A stretch of DNA of 64,000 nucleotides from Certhia americana (taxonomy: Eukaryota > Chordata > Aves > Passeriformes > Certhiidae), in NCBI GenBank assembly GCA_018697195.1, contig CM031859.1:53800828-53864827 (forward strand), read 5' to 3'. Made by a program: the position numbers and the translations under genes. How positions within the stretch are numbered: the first letter of the stretch is position 1; each line of letters opens with the position of its first letter. Below the pieces are notes generated by a model, which did not search any database, had not been told where the DNA came from, and saw only the letters and a program-made list of their open reading frames with translations. This document shows, one piece after another, positions 40,999 to 53,349 of this stretch.

Positions 40999-43900
40999 TT
41001 AGATAAGCCAGATGCACCAGAATATCTTGCTTCACCAAATAAGGTTGTCTTCCTTCTGTACTCACACACTAAAATAGCTTCATGGAAGCACCCAATCATC
41101 ACTTTGGTGTCCTGTCTGTGGGAAAGGGGGCAGTGCAATAACCACTGGGGAGACAGGGCTGAAGTTTTGCCCATGCAACCTTTGACAAATATGATAGGGG
41201 TTTTATTTCCCTTTTTGAAAATCTAACCGTTAATTTCTCTGAGGGAATGTACCTACCTTCCTAAATGATAACTTATTTTCATAAGGAATGCAGTGTAGCG
41301 CATGGAAAGGCAGGCAGTTCTTCCAAAACTAGACTGTCATAACAAAAACCAACCCGCATTTAAAATATTTTTCAGCTACAGAATGAAAAATTACATTTAT
41401 GAAAGCAGGCTGAGATTGGTTTACCATATCTGCAGTCCTGTGAATAGATTACAATGATGGGAGTGTTTTTAGTTGGAAAAAGTTTTGGCTCCATTCTCAT
41501 CCCCTAGCTTATTTGGAGAGATTGGTATAACTAGTGTGCTAATTTCCAGACAATGATATCTAAATAACTACCTCCTGTGATTTAAGCATGAGTGCTTCCA
41601 CTGACTCATGGATATAATGGTTCTTCAGTGTTTTGGCCATGTAACTTTTGACTGTGTACACACAGCAGAGAATCTGGATAATGTATCCTGTACATGTTTC
41701 AGTGTGCTAGGTCATTTCCTAGAATCTGGGACATTCCTTAGGTTATTGTATTCTCTTGCTGTATCTAATTCCACTCACAGGCTGCCTGTTACTTTATGTG
41801 ACAGTAAATGCAAATACTGAAAAGATAAAGGAACTTAGATAAATATTTTCAAAGTTTTCTGAAAGGAAATCCAGGGATTGCCAATACATTTATAAAGAAT
41901 AGAACAGGAAGTCAGTAGAGTACACTGAAAATAGTAGTCTGAGTATTGCAACTGCAATGACTATTTTCAAAGTGTTTTTAATCAAATGGTAAAGCATAAG
42001 TTATAGACCTGCAGGCAGAGCTGAAATAATCCATTCAGAAGGTGTCATTGCACAAGTCCTTAGGTGCTGAGAAGTTAGTAAAAATATTAACTATTAGAGA
42101 AAGGGAGTCAAGAACAAAAAAAAAAACAAAAAAACCCAACAATCACACAGCAAACCAAAACTATACAAACCAGCTAGTATTTAACTCTGAGAAAACCAAG
42201 TTAAAATTGAACAAGCTATCTAAGAAAATTACTTTTTCCCAGGGATGGTGGTTTTGGTGATCCAAGGGAACAGGTGAAATATGGTGTAAGTAGATTGAAG
42301 AGAGAGAAATCCAGTAGGAAGGTGAGGTGCTATGCACGACTGCACGCAAGATGTGCAGGGTTTGTAGGAGGGAGCCCTAAGACACTGGCGTGGTTTCATG
42401 GAGCTGGCTGTGCTGTGGACCACAGCATGACACTGAGAAAATATCAGTTTTGACCACGGAGAAGACCAGAAACTTGTTGGGAGAATGGATTTCTGGAGAT
42501 GATGGATGGGAACACTTACAGACATATTTCCCACCATTTTGGACAGGATGGTTCTATACCTGTGTGTGCACGTAACACAGAGGAAAAGCCCATGCTTTGC
42601 ATTTCTAGGCCCTGAAATTTTAACAAAGTCACACCAATACTGCACCATCTGTGAGCTCCAGAACCTGGATGAAGTCATGTTTTGGCAACCTGAGTTATTC
42701 AGCTAAGTATTGCAAAACAGTCAGTCCTGAGGAAGAAAACCAGATAAAAAAATTACTTACCCACTGAAGAAAAAGATCTGTTGGGGAAAGTTTTCTAGAG
42801 AAAAAGTTCTCCTTTAACAGACAATTGCTTCTTTGTGTCTTTTTTCTCCATCCTCCTTTCCTCCTCCATTTTGGTGGAAATGGGTATTTATAAATAAGAG
42901 TGAAAACATTCTTCTTTTCTTACAGGAAAAACTAGAGTGTTCTTGGTTTATACACAGCTAAAAAGATCCATGGCTGTCTTTTGAGAAATTGCCCGTCCTT
43001 TTTAATGTCAGCGTGCTTCATCAATTCTCTGTTGCTGCTGCAGCTATGAAGGATGACACACAACTGATCTGGAAGGAAGATAATTTGATTAGGTTCTGTA
43101 AACAGAAGAATAGATAAATTACTGTAATATATTACTGTTATAGTTGTACATGCCCTTTTGTCAGGAACTTCTTGGAACAGTTATTTTCATTTACCTTATT
43201 TTCACTAAAGCTGATTAAAATGTTTTAGGGTTTTTTGTTAAAAAACACTGTAGCTGAAAAATGGATGCTATTAAGCACTAGTTTACCTCAACTTATCTGA
43301 TTTCTTTGGCATATATTAATTTTGAGTAGAAAAATTAATACCTGTAAATCAAAATTTTTAATTGAAGTCTTGAAGAATTAATTTTGAAACTTTATGCTAA
43401 ATATTTGTTAAGTGCTCTGCAGTATTAAGGTGTAAAATAAAAATCAACACAGAGCTTGTAAAAGTAAACCAATCTTTTTTTGAAGTTATTAGACAGTGTT
43501 TTTGCAAATCAAGGATTTAGATTTTTTTCTTTTTTAAACCCTGTCTTAATATAAAGTGTTGCCGACCCTTTTTTTAAAAGCTGCTTTTGCCTGTGAACTC
43601 CACAAGAGGGTAGGAAATCCTTCCTCATTGTTTAGGCTGTGACAGAAAAGATTAGAAGAATAAAATAGAATTTAACTGTTCTGACCACAAGCAGGCACTG
43701 CAGAAATACCTGCAAGTTCTTAAGCTGCAAATCATTTGAGGGTAAAAATATAGCATTTTTTTGAATAAAAAACACTGTTTTTGAAGAGAACTCTGAATGT
43801 TGCTATTTGAGGCACTGCAAGCAGGATGCTGAGTGCAGATTTCCTGGGTGGGAAACCACATTTTAACCACATCTAGCTGTCCTGCATGTTCAAACTGGGA

Positions 43901-46738
43901 TGTACCAAAAAGGAAAAAGACCATGAAAGTGCTCTCAGACTGAAGCCCTCGCCTGGATGCGGAAGTTTGAACTTCCGTCTGAAACCAGAACTGGCCTTCC
44001 TCTGAGGGCAATATCAACTCTTGCTAGAATCAAGACATCCTAACTCTTCTGACTGATTCCCTGAGGAATAAGAACACTATCTGGATTTCATATAGACCAG
44101 AATTCATGCTAAAACAGTCCACTGTGTAGTGTGGAAAAATAGAATAATGTATGATAATGTTTTTAAGGAGAAAAACCCCAACCCCACAGAAAAAACCCTA
44201 CAAAACAAAATGAAACAAAAAAAAAATACAACACAGACAATTATGTTCTCCTGTGTACCTGCAGGTGTGGGCTGCAGAAAAAAAGAATCGCTTTTATTTA
44301 ATGCACTAGGTTTTGTGCCAAGCATTGGGGTATATTTAACAGCAAGTTTAGCCCCAACATCAAACTTAACAGCAGGGAGAACAGCATGACATGCCACAAA
44401 GTCACTCGGGAGCCACGGTACACCATCTGAGAGATCTGCAAGAGCCCTTGGCTAGAAGCACTACTAAAGACCCACTGGCAGGTTGCAAATAGCAAAACTA
44501 GCTAAGTAGATACTCATTTAATATCCAAGGACACACACTGAACACACAGAAGGACATGACTCACTGAAACCTCACAGACAGGTAAATATTGTTCCCTGAA
44601 GATGTGCTGTCTAATCAAAAGTTGTCACTCTAGGAGATGTAATATGCTGGGTTGACTCTAAATTATTTAAGCTGTATGTTAATGAAGAAATTTTATTATT
44701 ACTTAAATGTATCCAAATGCATTCTGTGTCACCAGCTAGACATTTAATACTTAGAAGAGCTTTCAGAAATACCTCAATGCATATTTAGAGACTTGGACAC
44801 CTAACAGTAATGTAGCACATTCTTGTGTAACTAACAGAAGGGATTTAAAGTCTGCAAAATAGTTGACTACTGTAGAAAATACTGCTGGCAGCAAACATTG
44901 TGAAGACACTTAAAAAGGATCTGTAGTTGTCTCTGAAACTAGTGTTATATATAATATTTTGTGTTCCACCATTTGAGTCATGGTCTCACTGCTGGGAGGA
45001 TATCAGGGACAATATATAACTTGTTAACTTTCAATGAAAAGCCATCATGGACTAGTTATAACACAAAGACAAATCTGGCGTGCAAATTCTTCTGAAGAAG
45101 CCAGGTTGAGCTGCATGCAGACAATAACTGGCACAGCTGGCCTGCAACATCACCTCTGCTGGAGAGAGTTTGCCTCTCTCTGCCACTGCTGTCAGGCTAC
45201 AGGCCCCATGTATCACCCCCAAACACTGTGCATTTCACATGGCTCAGCTCCAAAAGGAGAACCAGAAATTTCCTGGTGGCATCTCAGATGGCAACTTGTC
45301 CACTAAGATGTTGTGTGAAAGGTGTTGTGCGCAAAGGTTGTCCTCTGGCCCCCAGGAATGCACTGCAGGAGCAAAACCAGACCAAAATGAATTTAGAAAA
45401 ACCTGAAGCAACAGCACAGCCTCAGAAAGTCAGGGTTAGGCTGTGTTGGAGATTCAGCTTTCCAAAACTGAGTCACTGCCTGCAGTCAACCTGCTGCTCA
45501 GTTTTCTTGCACTCCCCAAGCACCACTCCTGCTGCCCTTATGCTTAATCTGGGGGTCTCCCTAGGTATGCATGGAGCAACGGTATGGCACAGCATATTAT
45601 CCACCTTGCAGGTGCCTTAAAACTTTATTGCATCCAGCTCTGCTCTGCTCCCTGGTCTGGCAGTTCAGCTAGTGACAATTGTGCACAAAGAAAGAACATG
45701 TGTCAAATTAAATACCTTGAGGTTTATGTTTCTTTTGGGTAAGGTGAGCACCTTACATAATACTTCAGACAAGTCTGTGACCTTCCAGATCCTTGCTGTC
45801 TTAGGTGTTTCAGGCTTGACATGAAAATGGAATTCTCTAGATCCAAAATAGCACGTGTTCATGTTATTATAGATTCATTAAAAAGTTTTCCGCAAACAAA
45901 ACAAGCAGCCATCTCTGGCATGGCATGCTAGTGCAGACGTAGTAACATGTGGATAAACATGCATGGCTTTTTGGTAGTCACTCTTTAATAAGGGTAGAGT
46001 ATACACTATAGGTGTAGTGCAAAAGGTAAGTCAGAGGTACAATTCACAATAAAAACACTGCAGTGCCTGTAATCAGAAAAGACAATCAGTTAAACTTATT
46101 TTAAACATGTAACTGATGTGAATGCTGACAGTGCCTCTTTCTTATTTCAGGGTGTGGTCAGCATGTCAAGGACTTAAATTAGAGGTACCAATTCAGTGTG
46201 AAGGTGTGGAGAGCTGTCAGAAAGCATATTTTATAACGTCTGGAGCCTGATATTTAAACAAAGACAGAAAAGCACAGAGCTGAGTGCAAGCCATGTTCTG
46301 GTTCCTGAGTATTCCTTCCCAAGTACAAAGCACACAGAAGATAAGGGGTGAAATCCTGGTTTTATTGTTTACAGGGGAAAATATTAACTTCAAGCTAGAA
46401 TTATACTCCCATTCTATTTGCTTAGGAATAGCAGGAGACTATACATATACCCCTTCACAAAAGGGTGACAAATTTCTCACTATATGGGCCCGGGATGCGT
46501 TCAGTTTAGGGTTATTAAGCATGAACCCTAAGAAAGACTAGCTGCCTAAATACAAGATTAGGTGAAATACTGAGTTTATGGGCTGTATCTAAATAATTTC
46601 TGAAATTAAAAAGAATTCTACAGGACTGATTCATAAAATTCATATTGCACTCATACTGAAACATGAATATTCAGTAATCCACTGTTTCTTCTTCATTTCT
46701 AGAGATAGTCTCACTAGTGAAATCTATTACTGTGACTG

Positions 46739-47385
46739 TGTTGTGGTTTGAATGACAGGTGTCTGTTAAGGAAGGCAGGAGCCTCCCTTGGAATGGAGAA
46801 TGTAAACCCTCTCCCTCCAAGTGATTATTATAATTTTGAAATTAAGAGGCTGTCAGGTAAAGATATAGGGATAGGAATAATAGTTCTTTATTACGAGAAC
46901 TAACATAAAACCAAACCAAACAAAACCAAACATACAGTATTACAAGGAAAACCAGAACCCACTGACAGAGTCAGGATACAACCTGACACCCTGTGGGTCA
47001 GGGTGTTGGTGGCAGTCTCATTCAATGGTGGCTGCAGTCCTAGTGGAAGATGTGGCTCTGTTGAATTGATGCTCCTGTAGAAAGAGTGGAATTTTCCTCT
47101 GAAGGTCCAGTAGTGTTAGATGGGCCTGGTCTTCCTCTGAGAATCCAGTGGAAAAGTCTGGCTTGGTGTTCCAACTCCCAGATTTCTAACCAGGTAGGAA
47201 TACCTGGCTCCTCCCCCTGGTTGGAACATTTCCCAATGGGAAGATGTAATTCTATCAGTGAGACTCAATGGCCCAGGAGAAGATGATCTCTCCCTGGAGG
47301 GAGGAGATAAGAAAACTGCTCCAGCTGTTTTTTTGACAGTTAGCCCATTGACAGAAGATTACCCCCCACCTCCCCAGTTTCAACA
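46739..47385 (-). mobile_element. solo LTR next to the TAAR2 pseudogene
   Basis: Read on the minus strand, the 647-bp element begins TGTTG and ends CAACA, perfect short inverted ends. It carries AATAAA (about 46887-46892) in the position expected of an R region. No internal retroviral coding sequence adjoins it. Flanking 5-mers (gactg and gatgg) are not identical, so no target duplication is proven. The right edge lies about 45 bp beyond the expected end of the TAAR2 pseudogene. The family assignment is open. Confidence 0.68.
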
Positions 47386-47429
47386 GATGGTGATAGAATA
47401 CACAGTTTTTGTTATATTTTGCACTGCAG

Positions 47430-48478
47430 CCCATGGCAGGTTGATATTCAGCTAAAATTTTTACTGTACGAAAATGTGGATTAAATATTTTGCCTTTTAA
47501 GATATGTTTAAATGTTTTCCTAAACCATAAATAGAAAAAATCCATATATTAATAGACTGCAGAAAGAATTTAGATATCCAAACCAGTTTAGAGAATCAGA
47601 CAGAGGCAAAGGAGTGGAAAAATTTTAAAATGGGTCAATTAAGATTGAAAAAACCCAAGGAAACCAACATATTAAGAAACCCAGCATAACAATACTCAAA
47701 GTCTTAGCAGCTTTCCTGTCTTTATTCTTAGAAAGCTCATGTTTCTTACTATTTTTGAGAGCCTGTGGGCCTGGATCAATTCTGATGTATGCCTTTGGGA
47801 GACAGTAAAAATTTTAACATCAATCCCTATCTTAATGCAAGCAGGACCAAATAAACCAACTGTAAATAAAAAAGCTCCCCCCCCCCCCCCTCCCAGTTTG
47901 TTGAATACAATTGGGCACAAGCCCGAGTATTTAATTAGCATTTCACAGCCCTCATATCCAGAAACATAAGGTTCTGAGAAAACCACACCAAAAGCAAAAG
48001 CAGCAGGCACTGGCCCGCACACAGCACAATTTGTTTTATTGCCACGACAGTCGTGGGGCTGGAGTAATGAAGAGGGTGGCAGGTTGTGTGAAACTGATCC
48101 ATGGCAATGGAACAAAGAAGGAAAATGGAAGCTAAACTGAGCATCAGGTCAAAACTGTAACAAACCGTGCAGAATATAATCCCAAAATCCAGCAGTTCTC
48201 CACAGACCTCACCATACTCTAGGGCATAATGGCAAAGCCCAGCAGAAAATCTGCTTCGGCCATGGATAAGATGAGGAAATTTATTGGAGAATGGAGCTGC
48301 TTGAAATACCAGATGGAAATGATTATGGCCAGATTCCCAAAGACAATAAGAGTGATGCCTGTTGTTATGAATAAATACATTACCCCTCATATTCCTGCTG
48401 ACCTAAAGTTCTCAGGACATGAACTGTTTCCAAACTCAGAGCAATCAGTCAAAATCCTTTGAGATATTTGGAGAAAGC
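47430..48478 (-). pseudogene. TAAR2: trace amine-associated receptor 2 pseudogene
   Basis: The seven-helix receptor can be followed end to end by changing frame. Segments match TAAR2 more than TAAR1: DCSEFGNSSCPEN at the N-terminus, CYSFDLMLSLASIF in helix 3, FAFGVVFSEPY around helix 4 and ECL2, and CPIVFNKL in ECL2 and helix 5. Further along come RKAAKTL, NWFGYLNS and WFRKTFKHILKGKIF. Disabling changes are stops at 48389-48387 (TGA), 48221-48219 (TAG) and 47627-47625 (TAA). There are one-base frame changes near 48187, 48015, 47715-47750 and 47538. A 14-nt C run (47877-47890) replaces the NKLWG-like loop. The DRY motif reads DQF and NPxxY is lost. The similarity starts at a plausible acceptor (about 48476), consistent with the second coding exon of mammalian TAAR2; the short first exon was not found. 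Confidence 0.93.
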
Positions 48479-48479
48479 A

Positions 48480-50572
48480 TAATCAATCCTTTATTAGACT
48501 TCTCTTCTGGAAGTGCAGTTTCTTCAGCAAATTTAATTTTCACAAGTTTCCAAAATATTCCAAATCGTAACATGAGAATACAAGGTAAAGTAAGTCAAGA
48601 GCATGAACTCCACAACATTACTGCAACAAAATGCAGTAATTCAGAAGCAAATTTTCTCTTGGTTCAAATAGGGACGAACTACAACCAATTATTCTTCTGA
48701 TATGCTATCAGAAATCTAGTAACTGGAAGCTATTTTAAAATTAATTTCAAATAATATTTAAAACAAAGCAGATGAAAGTTGAAAAGGTTAAGTTGAAAAC
48801 TTAATTACCTCCTAAATTAACTAAAGTAATAGACTTTTTATTTTGTATCTGGAGTATTTTGTAAAATATGGTTCTTCTATTTTATGTACATCATAATAAT
48901 AGTAAATTTAAAGTGATAGAAGAAAAACATGCATAGACAAAGAAACCCTTCAAGTCTCTAAAGCCCATAAATATATAGGATTTATACGTCTCTTAGAATG
49001 TTGATATTTTTTTCTATGGGAGAAATTTATGTAAGCTCAGCTTTCTTGCAGGTTTCAGTTAATGAGCTACTCACACAGATGCTCACATTAGGAGTCACAA
49101 ATCAGTTGCCAAACACCCACTTACCAAGTTATTTATGCTCTAAACTCACCAGTTGTGCATCAGAAAGTACCAGCAATGACCACATCTGATGGAAATCTGT
49201 TGTAAAATTGGTATGATAAGCAATATTCTTTCCTATTCTTACATATACACCTGTTTTCGATCACTGTAATTCCACTGACTAAAAGGGTGTGGAGACAGGT
49301 TGAGGTTTATCTCCAGTAATAGACTGTGGTCCAGCTGCAGTATTTATAAACATATACATTAGTGAATAGTTTCAAGAGGCAAAAAGTTCCTTTCAATTTT
49401 CTAGGGACAACCAGACCCATTTCTTCTACCTCTTTGCCTGATAATTTGTTTTAGATGGAGAGTGAATTTAGGAGCAGAAGCAGAAAGAGACAATCTTCTC
49501 CACAGCAGTTTAACCCACGAAAAATGAACATGGGAAGCAGCTCAGACCACTGATCCTTTTTTCCAGTAGGTATCACCCAGAAATGAAGAAAAACCAGAAA
49601 TTTTGCATCAAAACATTAAAATCACATATGGGCAGCCAGTTTTATAGGCTAATCCTCCCTGCATAGCTTAATAATACATAAATAAATTATTTAAGTTGAT
49701 GTTTTGCTGTTGTCCTGAAAGATTGCAGTATGGGTAACAGGCAGATCCCCTCTGTAACCTGGCTCAGATTAATGAAATACAGGGATTTATGTTTCTTTTA
49801 TGACATTACATTAGTCCCCAGTAGGTTTTGAGCTAAACAGATGTATGCAATTTAGGGGTTTACAGCAACAGGAGATAAAGAAAGCCATGTGTCTGTATTC
49901 CCAATGCCATTAGTTTTGTTTGCTGTATTAATTCCTTTACCCTCATGTATAGGGGAGCTCTTTTGGTGACTTAAGGTAGACACAAGTCATGTTTTGCCTC
50001 ATTATTTCCATGTTGGGCTTAAATACTGACTGAAGAGAATTATTTGATTATTCATTAATAACTGCTTTTATTCCTCTAGGCTATCTTCATTAAAGCAACA
50101 ATAGCAAAAGACAAGCTCAAATTTTTTCAAAGAATTGTTTTCTCCTGTTGGCAACTGAGGAAGTCCAAAGGGTATGGGATGCACCCTCTTTTCACTGATT
50201 CCTCTCTAACTGACAGATAACATTTAGTCTGTATGCTATGACCACCCACTGTTTAAGGAAAATGACTTTTCCTATAGCTATGAAAAACAAAAAGTCAAGA
50301 CATCTGCGAGAAGGCTGTAGAGTTCCCATTGTCTAAGTTAGTTGTGGATCCAGTCTCAAGCAATTAATTTGCTTTACAATGGCTGTTGCATAATACTTTC
50401 ATAGAAACATTTTCAATTACCCATGCAGCTAGTTGGAATTAAAGTGGCAGCATGAAGGTGAAAAGATTTTATTTAGAAACCTACAAAGTAGGAAATGAGA
50501 TATACCTGGTTATGCAAGACCGTGCAACATTATGCAAGACTTAGTAAATAGTATGGGAATTGAATTTTGTGG
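48480..50572. other. intergenic sequence, TAAR interval
   Basis: AT-rich DNA without a recognisable exon. The missing first exon of the TAAR2 pseudogene should lie in this direction but I cannot identify it. Confidence 0.5.
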
Positions 50573-50925
50573 AATCTCAGAATTTTTGAGGTTGAAAGGA
50601 TGCATTCTGCCCCATCATCCAGATCATCAATGAAGATGTTGAACAGGATTGGCCCTAGCATTAAACCTTAGGGTAGATCACCAGTGGCTGGTCTTTAACA
50701 AGACTTCAAGCCAATGATCATCACCCTCTGGGCCTGGCCAGTTTCCAATCCACTTCACTGTCTTCTCATCCAGCCCTTACTTCATTACCTTCTTTGTGAA
50801 AATCTTATGAGAGACAATGTTGAAAGCCCTCCTGAAGACTAGGTAGTTAATAGCAACAGCTCTTCCTTTGTCTACCAGGCCACTCATTTCATCATAGAAG
50901 TTACTAAACTTTAGTCTATGTCTAA
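50573..50925 (-). mobile_element. CR1 LINE internal fragment (reverse transcriptase region)
   Basis: On the minus strand the sequence decodes, with lesions, to the CR1 reverse-transcriptase block GLMLGPILFNIFIDDLDDG. It is preceded by sequence typical of the region upstream in CR1 (catagaagttac, accaggc and cttactt blocks as seen on the plus strand). No tail is visible, so it is an internal, degraded piece. Edges are approximate. Confidence 0.75.
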
Positions 50926-52372
50926 TGAAAATAGATTAGTCAAAAAATGCTTATAGATAGACATAATCTTTTTCTGAATTAAGTGTTCAAGTGCAGTGTG
51001 TGGAAGTAACATCATAGACAATGAAGATGGTCAGAAAATCTACAGAAATAGAAGAATTTCATGGAACATTGACTATAAAATGCTTGACTGCATCCAGTAT
51101 CTTCTCCCTTGTTGAATGGATATTAATGCATTGTAGAGAACATAGAGTTGCCTAGATAAGCTAATGATTTAAGAAAACCATATACTTTGCAATATTTACA
51201 CATTTTGACAGCTCATTTTTTTCTGTTTGAAGACCGCACTAATGTATTTTTTTATCTAGGAGTTGAAAATACTCCATTTTGGAGTGATTCCTTCCTTTCT
51301 GGGGTTTCTAGAAGGGTTTTGTTTGTACAGTTGGTGGTTCTCCTCTTTTCCCATTCTCCTGCGTCTGATATCTGAGGGACCATGAGATTTGGACATAGGT
51401 GGCACCACCATACATGAGGTGCTGCATGAAAACATCAGGCACTAAGGCAGGATATAGGCAGCAGTTCAGAGTAGACCCTGGAAGTTGCTGTCAGTTTTGT
51501 ACAAAGTGTGGAAAGAAGGAGACATTGCAAATGGTCGTCACTGGTGACAAAAGGAACAGACATAAGTTTACTGGTGAAACAGAGCCTTTCATTATGCTGG
51601 AATTATTGCTTTGCATTAGTTTTTGGGGAAGTTAAAACATTTGAAATCACTTGCAGGGGAATAATTTGTTTTGCAAAAGGTAGCCATCCGGAAATTGTTT
51701 AGCAAGGTCACTAATTAAATATGTTGATACAGAATTTGACAATACCCTATGCACTTCATTTGCATTATGATTCTTTGAGATTGCAGTAAGGTATATTCTG
51801 CTCCACCAGACCTAACTCATAATTTGGTTGGACAAGAGAATGAGGAATTTTTCTTATGCTTTCCTAATTTATTCATGTCTTGGGTTCAAATAGAGTCCCT
51901 GTGGCCTCATTAACACATCTCATTTGTACATCACCCTCCCACTGGGAAATAGACTTACATTAGCTGTGATTAAAGAGAAAGTAACCTGGGACTTCATTAT
52001 GGTCACTGTGCTAGAGAAGGCTCTCTGTAAATAGAAGGCAAGGGGCTCTTCGGGAAAGGACCACCTTTAGATAATAGGACACCAGAGGAAAGGTTATTTC
52101 TGAAAGTTTCTGAGTTGGGCCATGCACAAACCTGGCTTATATTTTAATTTATTAAGAACAAGGAAGACAGCCTTCTAGGTGTAGGTGAAGGTCAACAGCT
52201 ATCTGTATGTGGAAACTCCTTTTTCTGCAGAGAATAAATATTTATGACACTTTGACTAGACTGACTTGCCCAGAGAGTTTTTCACCTGTACACTGAAAAT
52301 TTCTTTTACTATTTCTATTTACACTAAATAGATTATGGTGATCTTATGCAGCCACAATGTTTGGATGTCCTC
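50926..52372. other. intergenic sequence
   Basis: No gene or repeat was recognised between the CR1 piece and the ERVL-type LTR. Confidence 0.5.
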
Positions 52373-52844
52373 TCTACTGGTTTTGGCTAGGAAAGGATTA
52401 ATTTTCTTTATAGTAGTTTATGCAGTGTTGTGTTTTGGATTTGTGATGAAAACAATGTTGATAACACACACAGAGCCCCCATTTAAGCTAAGACTAAGAA
52501 GTGCTTACACAGTATTAAGGCCTTCCCTTTGAGTAGCCTGGGAGTGCTCAGCAGTTTGGGAGAGGATATCTGACCCCAGCTGCCCAGAGATTCTCCACAC
52601 CATATGTTGCTGTGCTCAGCAATAAAAACCTTGGGAGAAGAAGGAGGAACTGCAATCATGGGAGTTGCAGTGTTTGCTTTTCCAAGAAACCATTGCACAT
52701 GGTGGAGCCCTGCATTCCTTGAAATGGCTGAAGATCTGCTTTGCAGGTGGGAAATAGTGATGAATTGCTTAATTTCCTTTACTTGCATGCATGTTTTTTG
52801 CTTTACCTATTAGACTGTCTTTATCAGCAATTTTTCTCACTTCT
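52373..52844 (+). mobile_element. avian ERVL-type solo LTR
   Basis: The stretch resembles, from memory, a widespread avian ERVL LTR. It runs from a tctactggttttggctagg start through the ggatttgtgatgaaaac and gtgcttacacagtattaagg blocks. It continues through the agaagaaggagg block, gtggagccctgcattcc and gctttacctattagactgtc to ttttctcac. The canonical TG start is mutated and the distal U5 is missing or diverged past 52844. No internal retroviral genes remain. The size and decay suggest an old solo copy. Confidence 0.78.
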
Positions 52845-53349
52845 GGAATGTGGAATGTGGCTCTGGTTTCTGAGGGTTTATAAGAATTAGCTTTAGAGTA
52901 GGGTCTAGGCACTGCAAGGACATGCTGTACTTGAACTAGTCTGCCCTGCAAGCACATTGGGATCCTACTCATTCACAACTCCTCCTGCAACCAGAAAACA
53001 ATGCCTGAGAGATGTCACAAGTAATGAAAAGAAAATTTCCAACTGTAAACTCTGGTAGAGCTGGAACTGTCTGGAAACAGCAATTTTTCATATCTTCAGG
53101 GAGATAAGCTATAAGGAATAAAGGGAAAGAAATCACTTATTAACTTCTTGAAGGGACTATGTTAATATGTGCTGACCTTACTAAATATACTTTAAAATGC
53201 TTTAGATGAGCACCATTTGTAATAGAGGATCTATCTTTCCTTCAATCTAAAATACGACGAGATGAAAGGAGGTATCACCTGGAAGCACTTTTGAAATGTT
53301 ACTTCAAGTGAGATCAAAGTGTCCAAGAGATCATGCATTTTATTTCAGA

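Larger units (their letters stand above)
33900..46738. other. gene-free interval between STX7 promoter and TAAR2 pseudogene
   Basis: AT-rich sequence with simple repeats, one perfect 14-bp hairpin near 40.97 kb, and scattered ORFs, the longest 149 codons at 42678-42229 minus. None shows a recognisable domain, splice structure or TAAR signature. In mammals further TAAR genes lie between STX7 and TAAR2; none was recognised here. A non-coding RNA cannot be excluded. Confidence 0.6.

Noticed and set aside
47935..48390. 151-codon minus-strand ORF as an independent protein
   Set aside because: It is the TAAR2 pseudogene read across a frameshift. Its first half is an out-of-frame reading of helices 1-2, and the correct frame resumes only at helix 3.
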